A program made the position numbers and the translations under genes. Below are positions 49,252-62,272 of a stretch of DNA of 64,000 bases, one piece after another. A model generated the notes under the pieces. It was not told the DNA's origin, made no database searches, and worked only from the letters and a program-made list of their open reading frames with translations. Source of the stretch: Acanthochlamys bracteata (taxonomy: Eukaryota > Streptophyta > Magnoliopsida > Pandanales > Velloziaceae); the NCBI GenBank assembly GCA_019914995.1, contig CM034127.1, forward strand, positions 3,348,001-3,412,000, given 5' to 3'. Each line of letters starts with the position of its first letter. Position 1 is the first letter of the stretch.

Positions 49252-52200
49252 TTGAATCTACAAAAAACAATCTTCAAGAGAAAACGAAACAAATTCCTTC
49301 TTCTACCCAAAAAGAAAGAAACAAGCTTTAGATAAAACGAACAGCTGCAAAACAACACAGCTCGTTTTGTTCCTGTTTTTCTTGTTCAAAACTTTTCAAA
49401 GCAGCCCAAGAATTTCTCTTGAAAAAAAAGAAAGAAAGAAAGGAGCTAACAAGCTTCGAAGTTTAAGTCGGGAGGTCTTGGATAAGTTGTTTATATAATT
49501 TAGAGAAAGCAGAGCGTAGACTTGGCAATGACATTAACGGAACAAGCAGAAGAAGAAAAATATTTGAATTTTCAAAAGCTGAAATTTTCTTTTCGTTTCT
49601 TTGTCTTTTTTGTTAGAAGGGGAAGGGAGAGATTTTTTCATTTTTTTCTGATTGAGGGAAAAAGAAAAACAATGGGAAGATTGCTGTCTTTTTCTTGATA
49701 ACGGAAGTAAAGCTCTGTTATTGCATTCAAGATTTGTTTAACCGCCACCGATGATGACAATCTGATCATGCTAAAAAAGACTATAGAAGATCTATTTCGT
49801 AAATTTTAATTCTTAAAGATGAGTATTGTAAGTTTTTTATTATTTAATAAAATAATTAAGCAACTTTTACCTAGATCTTTGATTAATTTCAAATACAATT
49901 TATTAATTAACAAATCAAGTAGCTGATACATTATTAATAGATAAAATTTTTTAAAGAAAAATAGGGATCGAATAATCTCGATTAGCTCACTCGATAAATT
50001 AAAAAAATTTTCTATAGTAACCCAGTTAAGGTTCATGTGTTATACGAACCCTTTTTTTAATAAACTATCATTAGTATCTGTGTGGATTAAAAAAGTTTCT
50101 TTTGGGTCCAATCTTGCTAAAAATACCAAATTGCTATTAAAGCGTTGACATTTCTTAAAGTTTGACTAATATGCTAACATAAGATTGAAAATCGACAACT
50201 TAATATTTAATATTACTCACCTTTCAAAGGTAATTAGCACAGTATTAACGAATTCGTTTTAAATTGTTTATGAAAATTTTCTAGTAAAAAATGTTTTACT
50301 TTTTGAAATATATTATTAATTTAAAATAATATTTATTAATATTTTATTATATAAAACGTACTTTATATTTTTTATTTTTTTCAAAATTTTAAAATATTGT
50401 AGAAAAACTTTTTAAAAAACAAAAAATTAAAAATTAAATTAAATTAAATTATTGAAGTAATACCACACAAGACCTCAGAGTCGTTATCTTATAGCTAATA
50501 AGGCACAAGAGATTAAAAGATTGTTTAATATAAGAAAATGTTTCAACAATTGATCTAAATCAAACTTAGGGGCAGTAATATATGTTACGATCTGAAAATT
50601 TAATTCGAAACTAATCAATTTAATTTGAATTAAAATTAATAATTTTGATCTGTATAAATTATAATTGAGTTAGAGTTGAATATATTTGATCCGATTATTA
50701 AATGAGTCGATTTTGATCGATCCGAAACTGATTTATCAACTCTAATTGTCATCTCTAGAAATAACAACTCTTTTTCGATTTTTTTTAGAGTATAATAAAA
50801 TTTTGATAACAAAAAAAAGTTAATAATAATAATTTATAAAATATTATAATGATATTATATTTATAATTAATTATTTGTTTTTATAATTATATTGTTTTTA
50901 TAAAATAGTATAAAATAAGAGTTATAATATTATCAAAAGTATTACTTTATATCTATTTTTTTAATGATGAATTTGAATTTGTAGAGAAATTTTATCAAAA
51001 TTTTGTTAACTAGATATATTTATAAAACTTTTTTTGTCGAAATTATTACTATGTATCATAATCTTATTTAAAAAATAGAAATAAAAATAAAAAAAATTTT
51101 GAACATTTTGAGAACCGATAAAGATATTAAGAGATGCAAATTTTAACGGACAATCAACATATCTCTTCATCAAGAACATCATACAATATTCATTTCAACT
51201 AATTTTATAATTTCACTTAAATTTAAAAATATATAAATAAAATAAATAATATTAATTATTAAATAAATCAATTTAAATTTGATTCAATGGTTAAATATAT
51301 TGAATTAGAATTGACAATTTGATTCGTATGAATTTATAAATTAAATTAGAGTAAAGCAAATTTAATCTAATTATTATATAAATTTATTCAAAATTGACCT
51401 GCAAATTTAAATTACCACGCTTAACTCAAACCGTTGTAAAGTGACATAAATTAATTAGTAGATAATTTCCACTTGATGTTATATTTATGTTAAGAAAATA
51501 TCGTATATCAGAGCTCTTTAGAAAGCCACGTGGATAAATTCGTGTAAAAACAAAGATTCAAAAATTCGTATTTTTGACTTGGATTTTTAAAAGAAGAAAA
51601 ATCAATCCAATACTTCGTATGCATTCTCGAAACGTGTTATTAGATTTCTGTAGTTATATCATTTGAATACGTATTCATATTTACGTAAATATAAATATAT
51701 GATTCATCTCCAATGATCGAGAAGTAAGACTTCAAATAAGGGTGCATTTTTTTAGTTTAAAAGTGAATTTTTAAAAATAATATTATTAAAAATAATATAT
51801 TTTTTTAATTAAAAATGAGTTGAAGGTAATTTATTTTTTTTAATAAAAAGTAATTTAGAAGTGATTTTTTAGTAAAAAAAAATTGTTTTTATATGTAAAA
51901 GAACACACCCTAACAGAGACAAATTCTTTTTAAAAATACAGGCACGTAATTTGAACAAAGAAACTCTAAATGAACTAAAGAAAAAAAAGTCAACAAAAAA
52001 AAAACTAATATAGAAGCTAATAATAAACAAAAATTGTTCAACTGTCATCGCTGGAATATCTTCAAATCTCACAAGTTAGTTACATTAAACAGTCGCAATC
52101 TCAGAATATATAAAGTTACGTTACTATCTATCTATCTATCAGCTTCTACATCGATCGCCTCCAAAAATAACTTTTTTTTTTCTTTTGCTTCAAGAATTAC

Positions 52201-54287
52201 TCTAGTAAGAGTGCGTTTTAAATATATGTAATTGAATTTTACAAAACTAAAATTCATAATAATAACATTTGATAAAATAAAATTTGAAATTAAAATTTGA
52301 TAAAAATAAAATCAGTATGTAAAAATAAAAATAAAATTCAAAATAATAATTAAAATATATTAAATAATTAAAGTTAAAATTAGAAAGTAAAATTTGATAT
52401 ATTTAAAATAAAGCCTAACTGTCTAAGTAGGAAAAAATCAGAGCTCCCTAACATTTTTGAAACAAGCATCAAAGATGTTTTTATTCTTACAGTTTACTTT
52501 TATTAAAAAAAACAAAATAATTTCAAATTTACTTCTTCTTGCAGAAGATATTAAAATTAAAAATTTTTTGGTAATTTACTTTCAACAACATGTGCTGTAG
52601 ACTTATAAAAAGTAAGCACTGTTGGACCAATGAAAGAACTTTCAAAATGAATAAAAAGCACATATCGATATAGTTAAAATTCATTTAAAAAAATTAAATA
52701 TAAAAAAGAAAACTTATAATAATAGAAGTATTTATTTATGCTTCATATAATGTCACGTGGTTAAATTTCTCAATTTATCCTAAAACATTTTGAATGCGTT
52801 AAGCTTTTAGCTACCTTAATGATTAATGAAATTCAATTAAAATTTGTAATTTCTAAGCCACTTAAAAATGTTATCGTGACGTATGACGATTTCAACGGTC
52901 TACAATTAACATAACACGTAACACGTATGAGATTTATGCGAGTTGAACGATTTTAAATGAAACAAATACTACGTACGATATCAAGAGTTGATTTTATATA
53001 TATACATTTTTTATTTTTGTTAAATTTGCAAAACATTGTTTTAATGAGATCGAAACACTGGAAGAAAAATATACAAGGATTACTAAGTCATTCATTTTCT
53101 GGATATAGATCAACGACTTTTTTACAACAATTTTATTTATTAAAAGCTTTTCATTACGAGCTTATTAGAAATTACTAGATTAGCATATAGGACTCGTTTT
53201 ACGTGTTAGTAATTTATTTCGAACTAATTTTTTAGCACCAAAAATTTACTTGTGAATAATTCTTATATTTATTGGAAATTACTAAATTAACATATACTTA
53301 ACAAATAACAGAATGTTAAATTTCATTATTTATTTACTTGCTAGATGTTGATAGCAACTATACAACAAATTAACAAGCATTCATTTTTATCTTCATTCGA
53401 TGTTTCGTGCACGTTTAATAGTGCTTACGAAAATAACTTTTCTATTAAAAAAAATTTTATAAAATTTATTAAATATTAAAAATATAAATAAATTATATTA
53501 TAAATAGTTATATTTATTTTTAACAGGTTTTTAAAATAAATTTTTATTTTGAAAATGCTTATGTTAAACAATCCAAACTTCCCCTTCGTCTGTAAGTCTC
53601 TTTCGATTTCTCCGTTACCGAAAAATCAATTTTCGAGTTGCTTATGCATTTCGTTTTCTTCGTCTCACGTAGAAAAAAGTAATTCCGAAATCATTCGTGT
53701 CAAATTGCGTTGCGCCGAAGTTGTGTTTGGAGTTACTTGATAAAGCTTTTCGATGATATTAGACAGTATTTATAATATTATATATATATATATTTTTTTA
53801 AATAAATTTTTATATATTTAATACTTTATAAATTATTTAAAATTTTGAAAAGTATATATAAATTAATATTATAATATTATATAATTTTATTTTTTATTAT
53901 TTAAAAAAATAAATATTTTCTAAAAGTTTTAAAATATTTGTATTTTAAAAAAACTACTTACCATACTCACAGACGTCTTCTTTATTTTATCACCACTTTT
54001 TTCACTATAAATTTTTATAATATTTTAATTTTAAAATTAAAATATAAATAAATTATCCATCATAAAGTTAATTATATAAATTTTATTTTATAATAAAAAT
54101 TAAAAATAATTGTTTTTAAAAAAAATTTTTATTTTTAAGCACTCCGACACGACCCCTATCGTGTTTGCTCATACATGTAACTGTCCGCAGAGCCATAACA
54201 GCAGAAGTCGAAGAAGAAGAAGAAGCTCTGCTAAGCACTGCCGCTTCACAGAATCAGAGAAAGGATTTAATTAATTAAAGAGGCAAA
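49252..54287. other. MLO upstream region and AT-rich spacer
   Basis: Bases 49252-~49700 should be the MLO leader and promoter. Beyond that the sequence is strongly AT-rich with several small element-like blocks: 50245-50420, 51738-51913 (listed), 52211-52410, 53405-53575, 53735-53960 and 53990-54165. A (TATC)n run lies near 52124-52141. No coding sequence is recognisable. A GAA-rich tract near 54208-54225 is in the leader of PILS copy 1. Confidence 0.45.
51738..51913. mobile_element. Short AT-rich MITE-like element
   Basis: The left end AGGGTGCATTTTTTTAGTTT mirrors the right end TTTTACATATAAAAG/AACACACCCT only at the outer ~9 bases (AGGGTGxxTT). Length is 176 bases and the interior is AT-rich and noncoding. 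It resembles a short non-autonomous DNA element. Confidence 0.5.
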
Positions 54288-56256
54288 ATGAATTTCTGGT
54301 CGTTGTTCGTCGTGGCATCGATGCCGATTGTGGAAGTCCTCCTTGTAGGACTTGTCGGAGCGTTTCTTGCCGGTGGATATCTCAATATTCTAACACCCTC
54401 TGCTCTTGGAGATATGAACAAAGTTGTCTACATGGCATTCACTCCGTCATTGTTGTTTGTTAACATTGCTAGAGCAGTCACACCAGAAAGCATCGTCTCC
54501 TGGTACCGCCGCCACTTGCTTGACACTCTAAATCCTGTTTTCACAGATTTTCAAAACTTTAAAAAAAAAGTTTCTGTTGGATTTTAAGGTGGTTTATGCC
54601 AATTAACCTTATCATCTCATCGGTTGCGGCGGCATTTCTTGGTTGGATCATAGTCAAGATTTTGAAGCCACCGAGTTATCTGCGCGGACTTGTTGTTTCC
54701 TCCTGCTGTGCAAGTAAAGTTAAAATCATCGAGCTTTAAAAGGATCATTGGTGTTCTCAAAATTTTTAACTCCTGAATTATGTTATTTTGACCAATGCAG
54801 CAAACTGGGGAACATCATGTTTGTCCTTGTCCCTGCTATTTGTAATGAAAGAGGTAACCCGTTCGGAGACGCTTCTACTTGCTCGGGAAAGGCACTCAGT
54901 TACACTTCTCTTTCAGCTGCGGTAGGTTTTCTTCTTTGTCAACTTCCGTTGAATTTATTTATATTCAGAATCAGAAAACATCGAACGAAAATCAGATTAT
55001 AACACAATGCAATATCGTCATGTAATGCAGCTGGGAAGCTTTCTTGTATGGACTTAATGGTTACAGCTTGATGAAGAATGCTGGAGCTGAATATGAGAAA
55101 ATCCGAAACCAAAATGGGAACTCAAGTGAAGGAAATCACGTCACCTATTTGAATGACGAAGAGAGCACTATTAATGGCGACGAGGAAAACCAAACTGTAA
55201 GAACTTTCAAGGGAAACTCTATTGAAATTCTGAAGTAATTTTATAAACCTAACTGAATTATTTAGTATGATTTCTGACTGTTCCTTTACTATCAGGAGTA
55301 GATTTCAAGAATGCAAAGAGCTTCTTGGTGAAGATCAAAGAAGCTTTTCTGCAGATAGTGCATGAATTCTTGATGCCAGTAAATATTGGCGCGGTATGTA
55401 AAAACATGCAGAGCAATAAAAGGAAAAACTATTAACCTTTGTAAAAAGCTCAGAAGTTGCAGTTAGCAGATTACTGATAAATTTGTGATGTGATTTCCTA
55501 TACCTCAGATAGTTGGTTTTGTTGTTGGATTGATACCATGGTTGAATTCGCTGTTGATCGGGTCCTCTGCACCATTAAAAGTCATAGAGGATTCAATAAA
55601 ATTGCTCAGGTAAATGTTCTAATCTATCAATCTATTTTCTAAAAGAACTAGAAACACTTCTCATTCCTCTTTCATTACTTGCTCAGATCTAACATTGCTT
55701 TGGTTACAATAACAGCCACGGAACAATCCCTGCACTCACACTTATCCTAGGTGGAAATCTCACTAAAGGTGTACACAAAAGCTTTCATATATAAGAAAAA
55801 GATCAGTAGAAGTTAATCAAGGCAAGCTTGAATCAACTATGAATCAATATTTTCAGGGTTAAAGAAATCACTGCTGAACAAATGGGTGATGATAGCATTG
55901 ATCATTGCTAGATATGTAATACTTCCAGTGATCGGCATGGGTGTTGTGATAGGAGCTGGTAAAGCAGGGTTTTTTCCACCACATGACAACTTGTACAAGT
56001 ACATTCTGTTGTTACAGTTTTCGATTCCACCAGCAATGAATGTCGGTATGTATGTAAATCACTCTTTAAAGTTATTGATTTAATTTATGAAGTATATGAT
56101 CGACTCAAGCTATATGGATGGAAATGTATAGGGACAATGTCACAACTCTTTCAGGTAGGACAGGAAGAATGCTCAATGATATTCTTGTGGACTTACTTGG
56201 CTGCAGCACCGATGATCACCATTTGGTCGACAATCTACTTGTGGATATTGGAGTGA
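54288..56256 (+). pseudogene. PIN-LIKES (PILS) auxin carrier, tandem copy 1, with compensating frameshifts
   Basis: Exons are 54288-54502, 54589-54713, 54801-54921, 55031-55196, ~55310-55393, 55509-55609, 55716-55768, 55857-56045 and 56132-56256. The first exon (215 bases) equals exons 1 and 2 of the next copy fused (135 + 80). Family segments: MNFWSLFVVASMPIVEVLLV, WFMPINLIISS, IVGFVVGLIPWLNSLLIGSS, ALTLILGGNLTKG, YILLLQFSIPPAMNVG and EECSMIFLWTYLAAAPM. Exon 3 has 121 bases versus 122 in copy 2, and exon 4 has one base too many (TGGACTTAATGG where TGG ACT TAT GG fits). Read literally, the ~50 codons between the two changes are out of frame without a stop. This destroys the conserved NIMFVLVPAICNERGNPFGD segment, after which the frame recovers. 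Exon 5 needs a weak acceptor at 55309, because the normal one (55295) gives a TAG. PILS proteins move auxin across the ER membrane; this copy is probably non-functional. Confidence 0.8.
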
Positions 56257-58471
56257 TCAATCATGGTATCTACAAGACTCTTGCTGTAAATTTTGTCAAA
56301 CCTCAACATATTGGAAATTGATCAAATCTCAAGTGAAACTTTAGAGCGTCATCCGATTTACTACTGCATATATAGGAACACAATTCATTGGAATTTCACA
56401 AGCTTCTCTCTACTCTAGAATTAGTAGATCAAAATTATTTTGTGTAGGAGATAGTTTGATTCTTTGGATGGTTTGTCTATTGGTCCAAATCAAAATGTGG
56501 AACTAGTAGGTGGTGCATTTGAAAGAATCTTGTTGTTATTCATTGAACCAAAGGACTTACATTGAAGGCTGGCCTTTGTCTAGCAGATGCAAATTATTGT
56601 ACTGTATGAGAGATGCTCTTTGAGCAATTTGCTTGCTTTTGTCTTCTTCATAAGAGGAAAGAAACAAGACAATTAGAATAATATAAAGCAGAGCATTTCA
56701 ATGAAGCATACGGCAACTCAGAGACAAGTTGCAAATTCGTGGCTATAAATCATGTTACTTTCATAATCAGAAACAAAATAAACGAAAGAGCAAAATCAGC
56801 ATTCATTTCGAATTAAGTACTACAGGTTCAAAGTTCTCGAGCTGTGAATTTAAATCTATTTTCAAATAATAAACTTGGCATGCTATGCTTTTTTTTTTCC
56901 CTCGTCCAGGAGAAGTTTTAATTTTCAACACTGACGTGTTCATTTTCAAAGTAGTTAATGTTTGAGGGAGAATTACTTGGTTCGTCCTGAAATGCCCAAA
57001 CTAAACCACCAATATTTTCCCGACCTTTCACGGGGAAGGAGTGGCACCTTTCATGTTCTTATGCTGAGAATTGACAGGAAATAATAGCAACAATTATCGA
57101 CGCTTAATGCTTTAATTGCTGACCATGATGTTTTCCCTTGCCACCTTCAAGATCTGCCAAATAAACCGAACTGACGGACAAGTTTAAATAAAAAAATTTT
57201 CCATCACTTTTACAATTGCCATTAAAATCGTTTCACTTCTTCTATATGATTTATAAATAGCAACTTATTGTTAATAAGTACTGCAATTTACTGTTGGGAG
57301 TTGTTTTTTAGCAAATAAGCGCAGACAACCTGCAAGAAGCAGACAACTGAGATGTGAAGCCAAGATTGCCGCACAGCACAGCACATACATTCAATTTACG
57401 TATAATTTTACCCAATAACAGTGACGTAGCTAATTGAGATCTGCCGGCAAACCTGTTGTTAAGGGCATTGTGCAACCATGACTAAGGTACTGTATGACAG
57501 CTTATCATTTTGTTATAATTTTTATATTTCTCAATAAATTTCTTATAATATTTTATAAAAAATTTTAAATTTAAAAAATATAAAATTTCTTTACATCATA
57601 ATCTTTTGTTATTATTTTTTAAAATAAAAATATAAAATTCATTAAAATATTTTTATTTCAGAAAATTATTTTTTAAAAATACTTCCGAATATTGCCTAAT
57701 AATTCTTTTGAAAGTATATAAAAAATCTTAGTATCTGGCTGGTGTTTATCCAGTCACTCTAAAAAGCAGTAAATTTTGAAAAGTCCTATTGCAAGAAATA
57801 TAATAATCTATGCTGAGATGTTGCTTGCAAATACAAAATGTTTATGAAATAGGCTTCAATATTTGAATTCTACTTACAGTGCAGCTGCTTCGTTCACACT
57901 GTTGTATGTCGACCGCTGCTGAGTATAGGCTTCATTAGAAAGGTCCATGCACATAATACAGAATATAAAAAAGTAAGTCAATTATAAAGGAGTCAATCTC
58001 ATGCGGAACACATTTGCATAAAATAGTACACATCTTACGCATGAATAGTATGCGCATTGAAAACAAACACACCAATGTCTTATTCATCTAATTATGAAAA
58101 CAACAGTAGGACTTTGTCTGAAAATAATTAAGATCCACTGTAAAGCAGCATGAAAATGTTAGGAATGGTAACTTCAACTGTTCTAAGTTGAAGCCAGAAA
58201 CTTATGTGGTGCACAAGATAGTGGCAATCACATGGATGCAAGGGGCCTAGCTAACTAATCAATATAAGAGCCAATAACTAAGAACATTAATAGCATCCTT
58301 GTCCCGCCTGTAGGTCCTTAGTCGACACATTGCATCGTGAAACATTTCATTTGTGCTCATTCAAAACACACTCGCATCTCTCCAGACTACAGAATAAAAT
58401 ATATAACCAGTTTATAGGCCACAAAAAGGGAGAACATATCCCGCAGCTCGTACCAAAGGGGACTGAAGAGG
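56257..58471. other. Spacer between the tandem PILS copies
   Basis: It contains the 3' flank of copy 1 and the promoter of copy 2. An AT-rich block at ~57505-57690 resembles the small elements elsewhere. No gene is visible. Confidence 0.45.
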
Positions 58472-61020
58472 ATGGGTTTTTGGTCCCTTCTTCCTGTGGC
58501 GTCGATGCCTGTAGTGCAAGTTCTCCTCATAGGCATCTTGGGAGCTCTCCTTGCAACTGACTATGTTAACATATTATCGATCGATACCTGCAGAGACATC
58601 AACAAAGTAAATGATTTACTGAAGCAGTTGCTGCAAGCCTTGTCATTCATAACTTAATGTGCATTCTGTTAACAGATTGTTTATGCTGTGTTCTCGCCAT
58701 CGCTCATGTTTGCCAGCCTACTAAAAACAGTTTCCTTCGAAACCCTACTTTCCTGGTGAGCTTGCTCAAGTAATTTGCCATTTAGCTTATTATACAAAGC
58801 ATCCATGCTGCAAGATAACAAAAAAGCACAAGCTAACTCAGAAGGTGCTCATCTCACATTAGGTGGTTCATGCTGGTCAATATAGGGATCACATTCTTGG
58901 TTGGCGGAGTCCTTGGATGGCTAGCAACAAAGCTCATAAGAACAAAGCCCCATCTAAAAGGCGTCATTATCGCTAATTGTGCAGCAGGTAATAAATGCCA
59001 TTGCGAGTTGTTATAAATTTCATTTGTACAAGTTTGATCTCAAAGATATTAAAATCAGGCAATTTGGGCAACATGCCTCTCATTGTCATCCCTGCAATTT
59101 GTAATGAGAATGGAAATCCCTTCGGCAAGCATAGCATTTGCAGCAGCCGTGGACTCTCCTATGTATCACTGTCTATGGCGGTATGTCGAACCTTTATATT
59201 GCTTCTAATACTTCTTTGTTAACTTTCGCTGTGAATTTAAAAATTTTATACCCTTTTGTCATGTGCTATACATTTTCCTCTTTTTTTTTTCTATATGAGC
59301 ACTTGAGCAGCAAACATGCAATTTCTGGAATGATATGAATATGCTCATAATGTGCTTATCTAAACATCCTTATTCCTTTTCTTGCAGCTTGGAAATGTTT
59401 ACATTTGGACTATTGCCTATGCTCTCATGAAAGAAGCAGGGAAGATTTATAAAGACGGCTTATCAGATTCAATCAACAGCAATGAAGATGTCTCGGATGA
59501 ATCACACATATGCACCATAGAAGCTGCTGAACTCCATGATGGTCAGAAGGCCTGTGAAAATGATCCTGTAAGTGCTGAACCTCATTGCTCATCTGTTGAA
59601 GTTAGGGTGTCATGCAACAGCTGCACTAAACAGCAGATTAAACTTGCATACAAAACTTTCTTTTCCTCATATAAATACAAATAAGAAATACAGTAGAAGC
59701 AAGAACATCAACAAGATATCTAGACTCATTCACAAAATCATGCATAAAAAAGAGGCCGATTGCTGTTGTCTAGGCTGTACCACTTCTTTCCAAAAGAACG
59801 TCCGGCGGAAGATGTGGGCATCTTGTAAGAAAAGTGAAGGAAATCTTGTACCAAGTTGGAGAGGAGTTAACGACACCACCAATAATGGCAACGGTACTTC
59901 TTCTTTACACATACCATCTGGTTTAATTTTGCTCTAATCAAAATTATCTTGCAATTCAACCAGGTTAACATTAACTATTGATGTTATCAGATAGTTGGAT
60001 TTATTGCTGGGGCAATACCATGGTTTAAATCACTCTTAATCGGAGAAACTGCCGTTTTCAGGGTAGTCCAAGATTCACTGCTCACATTAGGGTACTAAAC
60101 AACAACTTGAGTGATGCTACAGTAAATGAATAAATAAATTTCTGGTTCTCTTTTCTGAATTAGCTATATGCTATCTAAATTGCAGGCAGGGCTCAGTACC
60201 TTGTATTACCCTTATTCTTGGAGGAAACCTAACTTCAGGTAAAATTTCTTTTGCAAATATCTTTTTTCATTTTTCATATTATTCTTAAAATTATATTTTT
60301 AATCCTCTTTATGAAAGGAAGTATCTATCACTAATCACCCTTGAATCCCATATAAGCAGGGGTCAAGAAGAACGGAATAAAACCACTGGCGATAATAGCA
60401 ATTATCATTGTTCGTTATATAATACTTCCTGTTGCTGGCATTTTTGTGATGAAAGGAGCCAGCAAACTTGGTATCCTGCCACATGATCCACTTTACACCT
60501 ATGTGCTTCTATTGCAGTATACCCTCCCACCAGCCATGGGTATAGGTATAATTCAATTACTGTCCATTGTTGTTATATCACTGTTCCATCCCCCTTTACA
60601 GAAACTAAAAATATTCATAAGCACTGCTGAACCATTTACCAAAGAAAGCAAGCAGTAACTCTTCAACTTGTCTGTCTAATGGAATCATCCAAAAACATCT
60701 ACTGCATGCAATAAATCTTGATTCATTTCGCTCTACTGCTCTCAACCCCTACAAAGAACAACGTAAAAATTAATCTCATTCTGTAAACGTAAAATGCATC
60801 AGTTAGGACTTGCTTGGAGCCACTCTCTCCATTGCATTATCACACATCTCATTCATTTATTGTTTTGGTATTCAGTAATTTATTATGGCATGCAGGTGTA
60901 CTGGCTCAAATTTTCAATGTTGGTAAAGAAGAGTGCTCAGTTATCTTCCTATGGACATACCTGATCGCTGCCGTTGCAGTCACATTTTGGTCAACCGTCT
61001 TCCTGTCTATTGTATCCTAA
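58472..61020 (+). CDS. PIN-LIKES (PILS) auxin carrier, tandem copy 2, 408 aa, ten exons
   Basis: Exons are 58472-58606, 58676-58755, 58863-58987, 59059-59180, 59388-59567, 59774-59893, 59991-60091, 60186-60238, 60360-60545 and 60896-61020. All are GT-AG with matching phases (1227 bases). The N-terminal half has about five membrane helices (MGFWSLLPVASMPVVQVLLI; IVYAVFSPSLMFASLLKTVS; GNLGNMPLIVIPAICNENGN). A hydrophilic loop covers ~residues 170-240, including VPLLSKRTSGG. The C-terminal half holds IVGFIAGAIPWFKSLLIGE, CITLILGGNLTSG, YVLLLQYTLPPAMGIG and EECSVIFLWTYLIAAVAVTF. PILS carriers sit in the ER and lower nuclear auxin signalling. Exon sizes 125, 101, 53 and 125 are identical in copy 1, showing tandem duplication. 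No lesions were seen. Confidence 0.93.
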
Positions 61021-62272
61021 AGCACTTCAAGCAGGCAGCTATGTTGGATTGATGCCATTATAAGAAGTCACTCATGGAATATCCGGTTCAAACTTGATTA
61101 CTAGATCTCCTTAAAAATTGACATCAGCGTCACGATTTGGAAAGAACAAAGAAAATGTCATTGTATATACTTCTACGTTGCCAAATAGTACAAATAGGAA
61201 TAGTCAATTCTACTTGTAAGAAATTTCTCCTAGATTAAAACTTCTTTATACGGCACTTCTCTTTTGATGTTTCTAGAGTTAGAAATACGGCAGATGAGAT
61301 ATAGTGCAGTCTCAAAAGAGTTTCTTCTTATTTACAAACATATCGAAACCGGCGATTAAAACGTGCAAAAATAACAATTTCGTATATCTAAATCATGCAA
61401 GATGGTCGCAATCAGAATTCAAACGACTCAAAAATTGACTCTTTCAACTCAATAACGGCATTAGAATTAATTCAAAGTGCGTTAACCAATTAAATTACCA
61501 ACCTTTTTTCTTTTCTAAATTTAACGCTCATTTAAGGACCGTGTTAGAGATGGAGTCTGAGAACCTCTGAATTTCACAGTTGCTATCAGAATATCGAAAT
61601 ACAGATAGTAAAAGGGTAACATTCTTTTTTTTTTAAAAGAACAACCTACCAATTATTAAGAAAACATATTTACTACGTCCATAAGAGATCCCTAACTCAA
61701 AATCATTGAATTATCCAAACATGGAACTAAGATAGATCTCATCACTCGCAAACACATAAATTACCAAAAGAAAAAACTTGTTTTGAAAATTCCGAAAGCA
61801 AAGCGGAGAAAATTACCGGATCATACGAGTAAGAAAATCAATAGAAACTCTGCGTAGTTTTCAGCAACATTGAATCGATCCATTTAGGCAGAGAAATTGA
61901 AACCGTAAAATGTTTGATTTTATCTAAAGGGAAATAATTTTTTAGTTTATTTCAAAACGCGGGAAACTAACGCTATTAGTGGGCTGGCGTGTTGGGCTTG
62001 ATTACCAGGCCCTTAAATAACAATAAGGACCTATTACTTGATAATTTTATAGGACTGTTTTTTAAAATGTGACCTGAAGTATCCAGCAATCACAATTCTA
62101 ATGAAGGTTTCACGAGTCCCAAATCTTGTTCATTCTTCTTGAGTTGATCGATTTTCGGTTTTTCTCCTTGGAAAAATTTTACCGCCAAACGAATGTTGTC
62201 GATCGTTCGATCCCAATCGAAATTTGAAATCTTCTTGTTAAGTTTTTAAATGTTGGATTGAGCTCAAATTCA
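61021..62272. promoter_or_regulatory. Spacer: 3' flank of PILS copy 2 and promoter of the right-edge gene
   Basis: No gene is visible. A GC-balanced stretch at ~61960-62270 likely includes the promoter and leader of the IRE1-like gene. An ATG at 62250 is followed after two codons by TGA and would be a minimal upstream ORF. Confidence 0.45.
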
